From assembly GCF_009939195.1 (NCBI RefSeq), contig NZ_JAACKC010000010.1, positions 103,340 through 167,339 on the forward strand: a DNA stretch of 64,000 nucleotides, written 5' to 3'. The notes below the pieces were generated by a model. The model saw nothing but the letters and a program-made list of their open reading frames with translations. It searched no databases and had not been told where the DNA came from. Below are positions 36,423 to 45,202 of this stretch, one piece after another; positions within the stretch are counted from its first letter, which is position 1; every line of letters starts with the position of its first letter. The stretch is from Acinetobacter kanungonis. Lineage in GTDB: Bacteria > Pseudomonadota > Gammaproteobacteria > Pseudomonadales > Moraxellaceae. The position numbers were made by a program, and so were the translations under genes.

Positions 36423-36782
36423 ATGGCTCGTGTAAAACGTGGTGTACAGGCTCATCGCCGTCATAAAAAAATTCTTGCTCGTGCTAAAGGTTACTACGGT
36501 GCTCGTTCACGCGTTTATCGCGTAGCGTTCCAAGCAGTAATCAAAGCTGGTCAATACGCTTACCGTGACCGTCGTCAGAAGAAACGTCAATTCCGTGCTC
36601 TATGGATTGCGCGTATCAATGCTGGTGCTCGTCTAAACGGTTTGTCTTACAGCCGCATGATCGATGGCTTGAAAAAAGCTCAAGTAATCATCGACCGTCG
36701 CGTACTTGCTGACATCGCTATGCATGACGCAGTTGCATTTGCTGCTTTAGCTGAAAAAGCTAAAGGCGCATTAGCTGCTTAA
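36423..36782 (+). CDS. rplT: Ribosomal protein L20
   Basis: A 119-residue 50S assembly protein with the conserved [20 protein letters not shown] opening and [20 protein letters not shown] middle (here [20 protein letters not shown]). In E. coli L20 represses the rpmI-rplT mRNA through an rRNA-like site. A strong terminator follows at 36799-36829. Confidence 0.97.
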   Translation: MARVKRGVQAHRRHKKILARAKGYYGARSRVYRVAFQAVIKAGQYAYRDRRQKKRQFRALWIARINAGARLNGLSYSRMIDGLKKAQVIIDRRVLADIAMHDAVAFAALAEKAKGALAA

Positions 36783-36798
36783 TCGTCTTCGGATGATT

Positions 36799-36829
36799 GA
36801 AAAAGACCGCTTTATGCGGTCTTTTTTTT
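36799..36829 (+). terminator. Terminator after rplT
   Basis: AAAAGACCGC pairs with GCGGTCTTTT around a short TTTAT loop, followed by eight T. Confidence 0.88.
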
Positions 36830-36944
36830 GTCTCTAATTTCTGAATATTCCGATGGCATATGCTTTGAATTACATAATTAAGCTTTAAATTAGATTGGCT
36901 TGGATGCCTAATGGAGTGAAGTCATCATAAAAAGGAATGGGGCG

Positions 36945-37157
36945 ATGCTTGCAGAGATTGTTGGTATGAATCAGGCACGGATTACCGTAAAACTAGAAAT
37001 GATTCCAAGAATTGGTGAGTTGGTCAAAATTATGTATGGACCGGATGCGCAGTTAGAAGGAGAGGTGGTTGCGGTACAGCATTATATCAATCAGCATGCG
37101 GATGAGCATAAAGTACGCATTGAGATACGACCCTTTAATTTGTTGATCACCTCCTGA
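36945..37157 (+). CDS. Small uncharacterised protein (70 aa)
   Basis: A 70-residue protein without signal peptide or membrane segment, preceded by AAGGA at 36932-36936. Its strands ITVKLEMIPRIGELVKIMYG and GEVVAVQHYINQH alternate like a small beta-barrel or SH3-like fold. I do not recognise the family. It stands alone after rplT and ends near a bidirectional hairpin. Confidence 0.65.
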   Translation: MLAEIVGMNQARITVKLEMIPRIGELVKIMYGPDAQLEGEVVAVQHYINQHADEHKVRIEIRPFNLLITS

Positions 37158-37246
37158 TGGAATATGACCACACAATACTTTCACTAAACGCTAGAATGAG
37201 AAATTTCAAGCCAAGGGATTGATCTATTGATTCATGATGAATGAAA

Positions 37247-37271
37247 GAAAGCCACATTATGTGGCTTTCGG
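37247..37271. terminator. Hairpin between convergent genes
   Basis: GAAAGCCACA (37247-37256) pairs perfectly with TGTGGCTTTC (37260-37269) around TTA. Read on the minus strand it is followed by TTTCAT, so it is a fair terminator for the gene that ends at 37277. Confidence 0.6.
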
Positions 37272-37276
37272 GGTCT

Positions 37277-38305
37277 TTATAAACCGAAATAGTAAGCCAC
37301 AATACAAATCACCACAGTAATCAGGATCAGTTTGAAAACCGCAGAAGAACCAATCTTGTGATGTGGATGTGGTGCTGATGGTGCTGATGTTGCTGTTGCA
37401 ACTGGAGCAGCTTCTAAGGGGTTATTCACGGCAACTTGAGTGAGCTGTGCGGTTTGATAATGATTGGCAACTTTAACAATAAATTTAGCTTGAAGATCCT
37501 CGAGTTTTTGCGAAAAGTGACGTAGGTTGAGTTGCTCATCAGCACTGAGTAGCGCGCCATCTTCATGTTGAGGGTGTTGGAGTTTGTCTTGTAGATATTT
37601 TTCTAGAGCTTCAAGTCGATACAATGATTTATGTGCAAAATCGGCTGGATAATCTGTAGGTAATAACGCTAATTTTTGTGAATCTAAGCCACTGCTATTT
37701 TCAGTGACGTTCCTAGATACATAGCCATAATAGGGCAGGTTTGACTGTGTTGGCTCGACAAAACCTTGAGCAAGCGGGCTGTTAAAGAGTTCGGCTTGGG
37801 TATAGCTTTGAATGTCATCCCAATTTGGACGTTGCAAGTCCGCTTCAATGCGCTTGGCAAGTTTAGCGCTGAGTTCAAAGCGCCAAAAGGTTTCATGACG
37901 AAGAGGATTTTGTTGTGAAGCAGGTGCTTCAAAATCATTATCTGCGTTATACCACTCCGCCAACTCCTTACCAAAAATCCAAGCAGTTTTTTTATTGGCT
38001 TCATGACTGACCATGAAGTGGGCGAAAGGGAGCAGCTCTACATTGGCATTCGGGTTTTGTTCATCATTGAGCAGGCTTGAGCTGTGTAAACTCAGGCGTT
38101 TTGTCCCTTGCTTTTTCAGTCCTTCGAGCCAAACTTGAAAATGTTGTGCCAATAAGTGTTGTGAGAGTAGATCTCGAAATGCAAATTGCTGCTGATCAAA
38201 AATCGGATGTTGTTTCCAACGATTAAAACTCAGCTCTTTGGTGAGAAACTCATTGCCATAAGTCACTAAAGTGAGCTGTTGTTTCCAAATTTGATCTAGG
38301 GGCAT
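37277..38305 (-). CDS. Uncharacterised protein with C-terminal membrane anchor
   Basis: I do not recognise this 342-residue protein. The first 300 residues are soluble and rich in Trp, Phe, Gln and charged residues, with no signal peptide. A Pro/Ala/His-rich linker (about 295-318, including SAPSAPHPHHK) leads to a single C-terminal hydrophobic helix (about 322-340, FKLILITVVICIVAYYFG). The layout is that of a tail-anchored inner-membrane protein with its bulk in the cytoplasm. It is divergent from pheS and has its own ribosome-binding region (AAAGAGA). Confidence 0.75.
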   Translation of the reverse strand: MPLDQIWKQQLTLVTYGNEFLTKELSFNRWKQHPIFDQQQFAFRDLLSQHLLAQHFQVWLEGLKKQGTKRLSLHSSSLLNDEQNPNANVELLPFAHFMVSHEANKKTAWIFGKELAEWYNADNDFEAPASQQNPLRHETFWRFELSAKLAKRIEADLQRPNWDDIQSYTQAELFNSPLAQGFVEPTQSNLPYYGYVSRNVTENSSGLDSQKLALLPTDYPADFAHKSLYRLEALEKYLQDKLQHPQHEDGALLSADEQLNLRHFSQKLEDLQAKFIVKVANHYQTAQLTQVAVNNPLEAAPVATATSAPSAPHPHHKIGSSAVFKLILITVVICIVAYYFGL

Positions 38306-38439
38306 AGATAATGATCTCTTTACAAGTGGGTTTATCTTATCCTTTTTCTAATTTCGGATGTTAATCAAATTTTCCTTAATTGGAAACTCATCAATCTTGT
38401 TAAAAACTGATAGAATATCGGGTTTTATCTTATTATTAA

Positions 38440-39441
<1,002 letters not shown>

Positions 39442-39484
39442 TAGTTTAAACAGTTATTTGAGATTTATTGAAATCCCCCTAAAT

Positions 39485-39562
39485 CCCCCTTTATAAAGGG
39501 GGACTAGTCTACCTAAAACGGTGGTGTGTTTTCCCTCTTTTAAAAGAGGGTTAGGGGAGATT
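39485..39562. repeat. Palindromic intergenic repeat, copy 2 (double)
   Basis: Two perfect palindromes sit between pheS and pheT: CCCCCTTTATAAAGGGGG (39485-39502) and CCCTCTTTTAAAAGAGGG (39533-39550), the latter followed by TTAGGGGAGATT. The second block matches the element after pntB. Being G-C clamped they would fold strongly in the pheST mRNA. Confidence 0.65.
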
Positions 39563-39577
39563 AAGGACATTGAATTT

Positions 39578-41959
39578 ATGAAAATTAGCGAAAATTGGTT
39601 GCGCACATGGGTCAACCCAGCCATTAATAGCGAAACTTTATCTGACCAACTGACCATGCTGGGTCTAGAAGTGGATGATTTATCTTCTGCAGCAAAGCCA
39701 TTTACAGGTGTGGTTGTTGGTGAAGTACTTACTGTAGAACAACATCCAGATGCAGACCGTTTACGTGTTACGACGGTAAATATTGGCTCAGGTGATCCAT
39801 TACAAATCGTTTGTGGTGCACCGAATGTCCGCGTCGGCATGAAAGCGCCTGTTGCGACCATCGGTGCTGTACTACCAGGCGATTTTAAAATTAAGAAGGG
39901 TAAACTGCGTGGTATTGAATCACAAGGCATGCTCTGTGGTGCTTCAGAAATTGATCTTGAAGATAAAATCGATGGTCTTTTAGAGCTACCAGTAGACGCA
40001 CCTGTCGGTGTTAATATTCGTGAATATTTAGACCTTGATGACCATGTGATTGACATCAGCATCACCCCAAACCGTGGTGATTGTTTCAGTATCCGCGGGA
40101 TTGCACGTGAAATTGCAGTCATTAATCAAATGACTGCGACTGCGCCAGAGATTGAGGAAGTGGTTGCGACAATTGCTGATGAGAAAAAAGTCATTGTCAG
40201 CACTGAAGGTTGCCCGCGTTATTTAGGACGTGTGATCAAAAACGTCAATACCAAAGCACCGACGCCAGAATGGATGGAACGTGCGCTTGCTCGTTCGGGT
40301 ATCCGTCAACATAGTATTTTGGTGGATATTACCAACTATGTGCTGATGGAACTGGGTCAGCCTTTACATGCTTTTGATGGTGGTAAAGTTCAGGGTGCGG
40401 TACATGTGCGTCAAGCAACAGCGGCTGAAAAACTGGTGCTTTTAAATGAGCAAGAAGTTGAACTGAATGAAAAAGTGATGGTGATTGCTGATGATGAAAA
40501 AGCACTGGCCATTGCTGGCATCATGGGTGGTTTATCTTCTTCTGTAACGGATGAAACCACTGAAATTTTCTTAGAATCAGCTTTCTTCGCGCCATTACAT
40601 ATTGCAGGTCGTGCACGCAGCTTTGGTCTACATACCGATGCTTCACAGCGTTATGAACGTGGTGTGGATTTTGAATTGCCAATGATGGCAATGCACCGTG
40701 CATCACAATTAATTGCTGAACTGGCTGGCGGTGAATTTGGTCCGATTACGGTTGCTGAGCAAGCCGAAGTATTGCCAAAACGCGAAGCGATTGAATTGAA
40801 GCAGGCACAAGTTGATCAATTATTGGGATACCGTGTAGAAGGCGAATTTATTGCGGATGCATTAACACGTTTAGGTTGTGTAGTGACGGTGAAGGCGGAG
40901 GGGCAGTGGTCTGTTGTTCCGCCATCGCATCGTTATGATATGGCAATTTATCAAGATTTAATTGAAGAAGTTGCACGTATCCATGGTTATGACAATATTC
41001 AAATCAGTCTGCCAGTGATTGATGCACAACTTGCGAAGTATCAAGATCAATTTGAAGTAGCGCAATTGCGTCAGACCTTGGTGACTTTGGGGTATCAAGA
41101 AGCAATTAGTTTTAGTTTTTCCGATTTGAAACTTGAAAAGCAACTTAATCCAGCCGTGAATCCATTGGCCTTGGCAAATCCGATTTCGAGTGATTTGGCA
41201 GTGATGCGTTCGACCTTGCTTTCGAGCTTGATTCCTTGCGTACAATACAATATCAATCGCCAACAAAGTCGTGTGCGTTTCTTTGAGTTGGGTTTACGTT
41301 TTGATTATCAGGATGCAAGTAACATTCATGATCTCAAACAGATTCCAACTTTAGCCATGATTGCAGTGGGTGCAAAACAAGCCGAGTCTTGGCATGGCAA
41401 ACCACAAGCGATGGATTTCTTTGATTTCAAAGGTGAAGTGGAAGAAGTTTTGGCAGCAGGTCGTGTTCAAGTGGAATACGTACGTTCAGAGCGCGCATGG
41501 TTGCATCCAGGTCAGTCCGCTGAAATTATGGTTGCTGGGCAGTCAATTGGTTATTTAGGGCGTTTACACCCGACTTTAGAGGCTGAGCTGGATTTGGGAG
41601 TGACTTGGGTTGCAGAACTTGATCAAAAAGCAGTTTTGCAAACTTATGTATCTAATTTTACAGAATTATCACGTTTTCCATCGGTTAGACGTGATATTGC
41701 GCTTTTAATTAGTGATAAGATTAATATTGGTGAAATTCAGCAACTTATCACTAAAACGGGTGGGGAGCTGTTAAACTCGAATTGGCTCTTCGATGTGTAC
41801 ACAGGACAAGGGGTTGAGGCAGGTAAACGCTCATTGGCATTTGCTTTGTTGTGGCAACATCCGTCACGTACCTTAGAGGATGCTGAAATTAAATCGGGTA
41901 TGGATACAATTATAGAAGTGTTGCAGAACACTTATCAGGCGACATTGAGGGCTTCATGA
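39578..41959 (+). CDS. pheT: Phenylalanyl-tRNA synthetase beta chain
   Basis: A 793-residue subunit carrying tRNA-binding (about 40-150, [20 protein letters not shown]), B3/B4 editing, B5 and C-terminal anticodon-binding (FDX-ACB) domains. It opens [20 protein letters not shown]-started extension from 39521 runs through the palindromic repeat and is not family-like, so the ATG at 39578 behind AAGGA (39563-39567) is used. Its stop overlaps the ihfA ATG (ATGA). Confidence 0.96.
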   Translation: MKISENWLRTWVNPAINSETLSDQLTMLGLEVDDLSSAAKPFTGVVVGEVLTVEQHPDADRLRVTTVNIGSGDPLQIVCGAPNVRVGMKAPVATIGAVLPGDFKIKKGKLRGIESQGMLCGASEIDLEDKIDGLLELPVDAPVGVNIREYLDLDDHVIDISITPNRGDCFSIRGIAREIAVINQMTATAPEIEEVVATIADEKKVIVSTEGCPRYLGRVIKNVNTKAPTPEWMERALARSGIRQHSILVDITNYVLMELGQPLHAFDGGKVQGAVHVRQATAAEKLVLLNEQEVELNEKVMVIADDEKALAIAGIMGGLSSSVTDETTEIFLESAFFAPLHIAGRARSFGLHTDASQRYERGVDFELPMMAMHRASQLIAELAGGEFGPITVAEQAEVLPKREAIELKQAQVDQLLGYRVEGEFIADALTRLGCVVTVKAEGQWSVVPPSHRYDMAIYQDLIEEVARIHGYDNIQISLPVIDAQLAKYQDQFEVAQLRQTLVTLGYQEAISFSFSDLKLEKQLNPAVNPLALANPISSDLAVMRSTLLSSLIPCVQYNINRQQSRVRFFELGLRFDYQDASNIHDLKQIPTLAMIAVGAKQAESWHGKPQAMDFFDFKGEVEEVLAAGRVQVEYVRSERAWLHPGQSAEIMVAGQSIGYLGRLHPTLEAELDLGVTWVAELDQKAVLQTYVSNFTELSRFPSVRRDIALLISDKINIGEIQQLITKTGGELLNSNWLFDVYTGQGVEAGKRSLAFALLWQHPSRTLEDAEIKSGMDTIIEVLQNTYQATLRAS

Positions 41960-42252
41960 CAGCATTAACTAAAGCAGAAATGGCTGATCATTTAAGTGAG
42001 CTCACGAGTTTAAACCGTCGTGAAGCAAAACAAATGGTCGAATTATTCTTCGATGAAATTAGCCAAGCGCTCATTTCAGGGGAACAGGTTAAACTTTCGG
42101 GTTTCGGGAACTTTGAGTTGCGTGATAAGCGTCAACGACCAGGTCGGAACCCTAAAACGGGTGAAGAAATTCCGATTTCTGCCCGTCGTGTTGTGACATT
42201 TCGTGCGGGTCAGAAATTTAGACAGCGCGTTGGGAAAGAGCAGATCGATTGA
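41956..42252 (+). CDS. ihfA: Integration host factor alpha subunit
   Basis: A 98-residue nucleoid protein that bends DNA as a heterodimer with IhfB. It has the HU-fold core [20 protein letters not shown] and the DNA-intercalating arm [20 protein letters not shown] with the proline at the arm tip, then [16 protein letters not shown]. Translation is coupled to pheT by ATGA overlap, an arrangement also found in E. coli. A terminator hairpin overlaps its last codons. Confidence 0.97.
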   Translation: MTALTKAEMADHLSELTSLNRREAKQMVELFFDEISQALISGEQVKLSGFGNFELRDKRQRPGRNPKTGEEIPISARRVVTFRAGQKFRQRVGKEQID

Positions 42253-42263
42253 TCTGCTTTTTT
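42239..42263 (+). terminator. Terminator overlapping the ihfA stop
   Basis: AGCAGATC (42239-42246) pairs with GATCTGCT (42251-42258) around GATT, followed by a T-run. The 5' arm is inside the ihfA coding sequence and the TGA stop (42250-42252) is at the loop. Confidence 0.8.
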
Positions 42264-42302
42264 AATTCATTAATTTTTTGTGTTTTACTAAAATTTAGAC
42301 GT

Positions 42303-42332
42303 AAAAAAAGAGAGCAAATGCTCTCTTTTTTT
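42303..42332. terminator. Bidirectional terminator ihfA/lipoprotein
   Basis: AAAAAGAGAGCA pairs with TGCTCTCTTTTT around AA, with A- and T-runs on both sides. It backs up the ihfA terminator and can end the minus-strand lipoprotein gene. Confidence 0.85.
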
Positions 42333-42352
42333 GTGCTACGTAATCGTAAAGA

Positions 42353-42607
42353 TTAGTGAGCAGCAGAAGCAGCAGCTTCAGCAGCAGAAGCAGCAGCATC
42401 TACAGCAACGTCAGCAGCAGAAGCAGCAACGTCAGCAGCAGAAGCAGCTTCAACAGCAGCAGCGTCTACTGCAGCAGAAGCTTCTTCAGCAACAACAGTT
42501 TCAGAAGCAGCAGCTTCAGCAGCAGGAGCTTCTTCTTTTTTAGCACAGCCAACGAAAGCTAAAGTAGTAGCAACTGCAGCAGCAATAGCGATTTTTTTGA
42601 ATAACAT
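42353..42607 (-). CDS. Ala-rich low-complexity lipoprotein
   Basis: An 84-residue protein. Residues 1-20 form a signal peptide ending in a lipobox-like FVGC, so Cys21 is probably lipidated. After CAKKEEAPAAEAAA the rest is almost only Ala, Ser, Asp, Glu and Val in AAS/AAD repeats, such as SAADVAASAADVAVDAAASA. At DNA level this is a run of GCAGCAGAAGC-type units. The pattern predicts a long amphipathic or disordered helix, comparable in length to small Lpp-type lipoproteins, but no family is recognised. The position -3 residue is Phe, unusual for a lipobox. Confidence 0.8.
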   Translation of the reverse strand: MLFKKIAIAAAVATTLAFVGCAKKEEAPAAEAAASETVVAEEASAAVDAAAVEAASAADVAASAADVAVDAAASAAEAAASAAH

Positions 42608-42679
42608 GGCATCACTCTCTAAAATATGAGATTAAAAAAAACCAAGGTCAGCTGTTATGTGCTTTTATTCTTCCTAAAT

Positions 42680-42696
42680 TTGTTAGGCAGTAACAA
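42680..42696. promoter_or_regulatory. Inverted repeat upstream of the lipoprotein
   Basis: TTGTTA and TAACAA flank GGCAG, a perfect 6-bp dyad about 75 bases before the lipoprotein start. It could be an operator or an mRNA hairpin. Confidence 0.25.
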
Positions 42697-42972
42697 TGCA
42701 GGAGCAGCTTAACTGGTCTGCGAATATGCTATCACTGCCTATTTTGAATTGCTACTGCCTTGCATGAAAAAAAACCAAAAAATGAGCAAATATTTGTATT
42801 TTTTTAACAGAAAATAACAATTAAAATGAAACTTTATATTGGATAACCACCTTATAAGTTTATAAAAATAAACAGGTTTTAAAATCCTAATATTTAGGCA
42901 TCAAAAAAATAAAAATTAGATAACATAGAAAAGATCGATTTGTGTTTTTATGTTAAGAAAGTCAACCCAATA

Positions 42973-43002
42973 AAAAAGTCGCCAACATGGGCGACTTTTT
43001 TT
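42973..43002. terminator. Terminator after rho
   Basis: AAAAAGTCGCC pairs with GGGCGACTTTTT around AACAT, flanked by A- and T-runs. It lies just beyond the rho stop on the minus strand. Confidence 0.85.
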
Positions 43003-43018
43003 AAATTTTTTATGCAAA

Positions 43019-44287
43019 TTAATTACTTGCTTTACGCTTCATTTGATCGAAGAATTCATCATTGGTTTTGGTTTCTTTCATACGATCAAGTAAGAACTCC
43101 ATTGCCGCCAATTCATCTTGGGTGTGAAGGAGTTTACGTAGAATCCAAACTTTACGTAGATTGTCTTCAGACATTAAGCGCTCTTCACGACGAGTGCCAG
43201 ACTTTTTGATGTTCATAGCAGGGAACACGCGTTTCTCTGCAATACGACGATCTAGTGTAATTTCTTGGTTACCTGTACCTTTGAATTCTTCGTAAATGAC
43301 TTCATCCATTTTACTGCCTGTTTCAATGAGGGCAGTTGAGATAATGGTCAGTGAGCCACCTTCTTCAATGTTACGGGCAGCACCAAAGAAGCGTTTTGGA
43401 CGTTCAAGCGCATGGGCATCGACACCACCAGTTAATACCTTACCTGATGAAGGGACTACCGTGTTGTAAGCACGAGCCAAACGGGTAATCGAGTCAAGCA
43501 GAATCACCACGTCTTTTTTGTGCTCAACCAAGCGTTTGGCTTTTTCAATCACCATTTCAGCCACTTGTACGTGACGCGCTGGAGATTCATCAAACGTAGA
43601 GGCAACCACTTCACCACGAACAGTACGTTCCATTTCGGTCACTTCTTCAGGACGTTCATCAATCAGAAGTACAATCAGGAAAACCTCAGGGTTGTTACGA
43701 ACAATCGACTGGGCGATGTTTTGTAACAACATGGTTTTACCCGCTTTTGGAGGTGCAACGATAATAGAACGTTGTCCTTTACCAATTGGGGCAACCAAAT
43801 CGACGACGCGAGCAGTTAAATCTTCAGTAGTACCATTCCCTAATTCCATCACCAATTGTTCAGTTGGGAATAATGGGGTTAAGTTTTCGAATAAAATCTT
43901 GTTACGCGAGTTTTCAGGCGTATCGTAGTTAATTTGATTAACTTTGAGTAGGGCAAAATAACGTTCACCTTCTTTAGGTGGGCGAATCGTTCCTGTGATG
44001 GTGTCACCTGTACGCAAGTTAAAACGACGAATTTGTGAAGGACTTACATAAATGTCGTCGGGACCTGCAAGATATGAACCTGCAGCAGAGCGTAAGAAAC
44101 CAAAACCATCTGACAGAATTTCGAGAACGCCATCACCAAAGATCTCTTCACCATTCATCGCATGACGCTTTAAGATGGCAAAGATAATATCTTGCTTACG
44201 GTTACGAGCCATTCCTTCAAGGCCCATAAACTCTGCAATTTTGATGAGTTCGCCAATTGGTTTTTTCTTGAGTTCGGTTAAATTCAT
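43019..44287 (-). CDS. rho: Transcription termination factor Rho
   Basis: A 422-residue hexameric RNA helicase. It has the N-terminal helix bundle opening [20 protein letters not shown], the cold-shock-like RNA-binding domain with [20 protein letters not shown] and [18 protein letters not shown], Walker [19 protein letters not shown], Walker B-type [16 protein letters not shown] and the Q-loop region [20 protein letters not shown]. No good ribosome-binding site precedes the ATG. A near-consensus promoter lies about 230 bases upstream, leaving a long leader, as expected for autoregulated rho. Confidence 0.97.
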   Translation of the reverse strand: MNLTELKKKPIGELIKIAEFMGLEGMARNRKQDIIFAILKRHAMNGEEIFGDGVLEILSDGFGFLRSAAGSYLAGPDDIYVSPSQIRRFNLRTGDTITGTIRPPKEGERYFALLKVNQINYDTPENSRNKILFENLTPLFPTEQLVMELGNGTTEDLTARVVDLVAPIGKGQRSIIVAPPKAGKTMLLQNIAQSIVRNNPEVFLIVLLIDERPEEVTEMERTVRGEVVASTFDESPARHVQVAEMVIEKAKRLVEHKKDVVILLDSITRLARAYNTVVPSSGKVLTGGVDAHALERPKRFFGAARNIEEGGSLTIISTALIETGSKMDEVIYEEFKGTGNQEITLDRRIAEKRVFPAMNIKKSGTRREERLMSEDNLRKVWILRKLLHTQDELAAMEFLLDRMKETKTNDEFFDQMKRKASN

Positions 44288-44512
44288 AGGTGGTCAGATA
44301 GAATCAAAAATTCTAGAAACAGGTTGGAAGGAGAGCAACATTCGGTCGCATACAGCAATAAAATGACGGCATCGTGTTAATACAATAACAACGCGGAGGT
44401 CTGGTAAATTGTTGCGAAGAGAAAAAGTATGTAACAATTTCTGTTGCCGAGCGGCGATCTTATGTGTTGTGTCTTGTAAGAAAATGACGGACTTGAAATC
44501 CTTTCTTTCTTG
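44288..44512 (-). ncRNA. Long 5' leader of rho mRNA
   Basis: If transcription starts about seven bases after the -10 at 44520-44525, the rho mRNA has an untranslated leader of about 225 bases. It contains pyrimidine-rich stretches such as CTCTCCTTCC that could act as Rho loading sites. In E. coli the rho leader is where Rho stops its own transcription. No open frame is apparent in it. Confidence 0.5.
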
Positions 44513-44519
44513 AGCATGC

Positions 44520-44548
44520 AATATAAGAGAGATTCTTGACTTTGTCAA
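44520..44548 (-). promoter_or_regulatory. Rho promoter, near-consensus sigma-70
   Basis: On the minus strand TTGACA (44548-44543) and TATATT (44525-44520) are separated by exactly 17 bases. The -35 is the consensus and the -10 differs from TATAAT in one position. It is the best sigma-70 promoter I found in the window. Confidence 0.75.
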
Positions 44549-44560
44549 TTTATAGACGAA

Positions 44561-44590
44561 AAAAATGCGCTATAGGACATAGCGCATTTG
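44561..44590 (-). terminator. Terminator after trxA
   Basis: AAATGCGCTAT (44563-44573) pairs with ATAGCGCATTT (44579-44589). On the minus strand the hairpin is followed by a T-run, placing it just after trxA and before the rho promoter. Confidence 0.82.
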
Positions 44591-44610
44591 GTCTAATTGC
44601 AATGTGCAAA

Positions 44611-44937
44611 TTAGATGTGGTCTTCAATAAATGCAGTCAATTTAGACTTTGGTGCAGCGCCAACTTGTTGTGCAACAACTTCACCATTTTTGAACATAAG
44701 TAATGCAGGAATGTTGCGAATGTTGTAGTTTACTGCTGTTGCTTCACATGAAGTCACGTCAACTTTAACAATCTTCACTTTGCCTTCGTATTCGTTTGCA
44801 AGCACTTCCAATACAGGTGCAATCGCCTTACATGGTGCACACCAGCCTGCCCAGAAATCAACTAAAACGGGAGTATCTGAATTTAAAACATCTGCTTCAA
44901 AGTTTGCATCAGTCGTGTTGATGATATTGCCTGACAT
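44611..44937 (-). CDS. trxA: Thioredoxin (WCAPC active site)
   Basis: A 108-residue general disulfide reductase. The fold markers are all present: LVDFWAGWCAPCKAIAPVLE with the buried Asp, KVDVTSCEATAVNYNIRNIP with the cis-proline, and MFKNGEVVAQQVGA. The active site reads Cys-Ala-Pro-Cys and not the usual Cys-Gly-Pro-Cys; the codon is GCA. Ribosome-binding site GGAG lies 8 bases before ATG. The gene is divergent from ppx and upstream of rho, as in Pseudomonas. Confidence 0.95.
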   Translation of the reverse strand: MSGNIINTTDANFEADVLNSDTPVLVDFWAGWCAPCKAIAPVLEVLANEYEGKVKIVKVDVTSCEATAVNYNIRNIPALLMFKNGEVVAQQVGAAPKSKLTAFIEDHI

Positions 44938-45202
44938 GGAATATGCTCCAAAAATTTTATTAAAAGATAGCTAATGGCTCTAAGTATTACATAGCCATCT
45001 TTAACAATGTAGTGTTAGATGCAAATTTTCAGCCTTTCGATCAAATTTGTCTAATTGATGCTCACGATGATGCTGATCGTGTAACACAATTGTCATATAT
45101 GCTTAAAAATAAAAAGCTCAATATTTAAAAGAGATAAATGGCTTTTAAATTGCATGCATGTGCATTACTCTAGGCTCAATTCTGTACAGGTTTATTTGAA
45201 GA

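Larger units (their letters stand above)
42608..43018. other. AT-rich gap upstream of the lipoprotein
   Basis: No gene is evident. The lipoprotein promoter (minus strand) should lie here. A dyad TTGTTA-GGCAG-TAACAA (42680-42696) is present, and AGGCAGTA-like sequence recurs inverted at 42748-42760 (and partly at 42734-42740). A terminator for rho occupies the far end. Confidence 0.5.

Noticed and set aside
42358..42535. GCAGCAGAAGC repeats as a possible CRISPR or satellite array
   Set aside because: There are no spacers of even length; the repeat is a codon-level low-complexity run inside a coding frame.
42331..42562. Gln-rich and Ser-rich plus-strand frames over the Ala-rich lipoprotein
   Set aside because: They are the complementary readings of the GCA repeats; the minus-strand frame has a signal peptide and lipobox and is the credible one.
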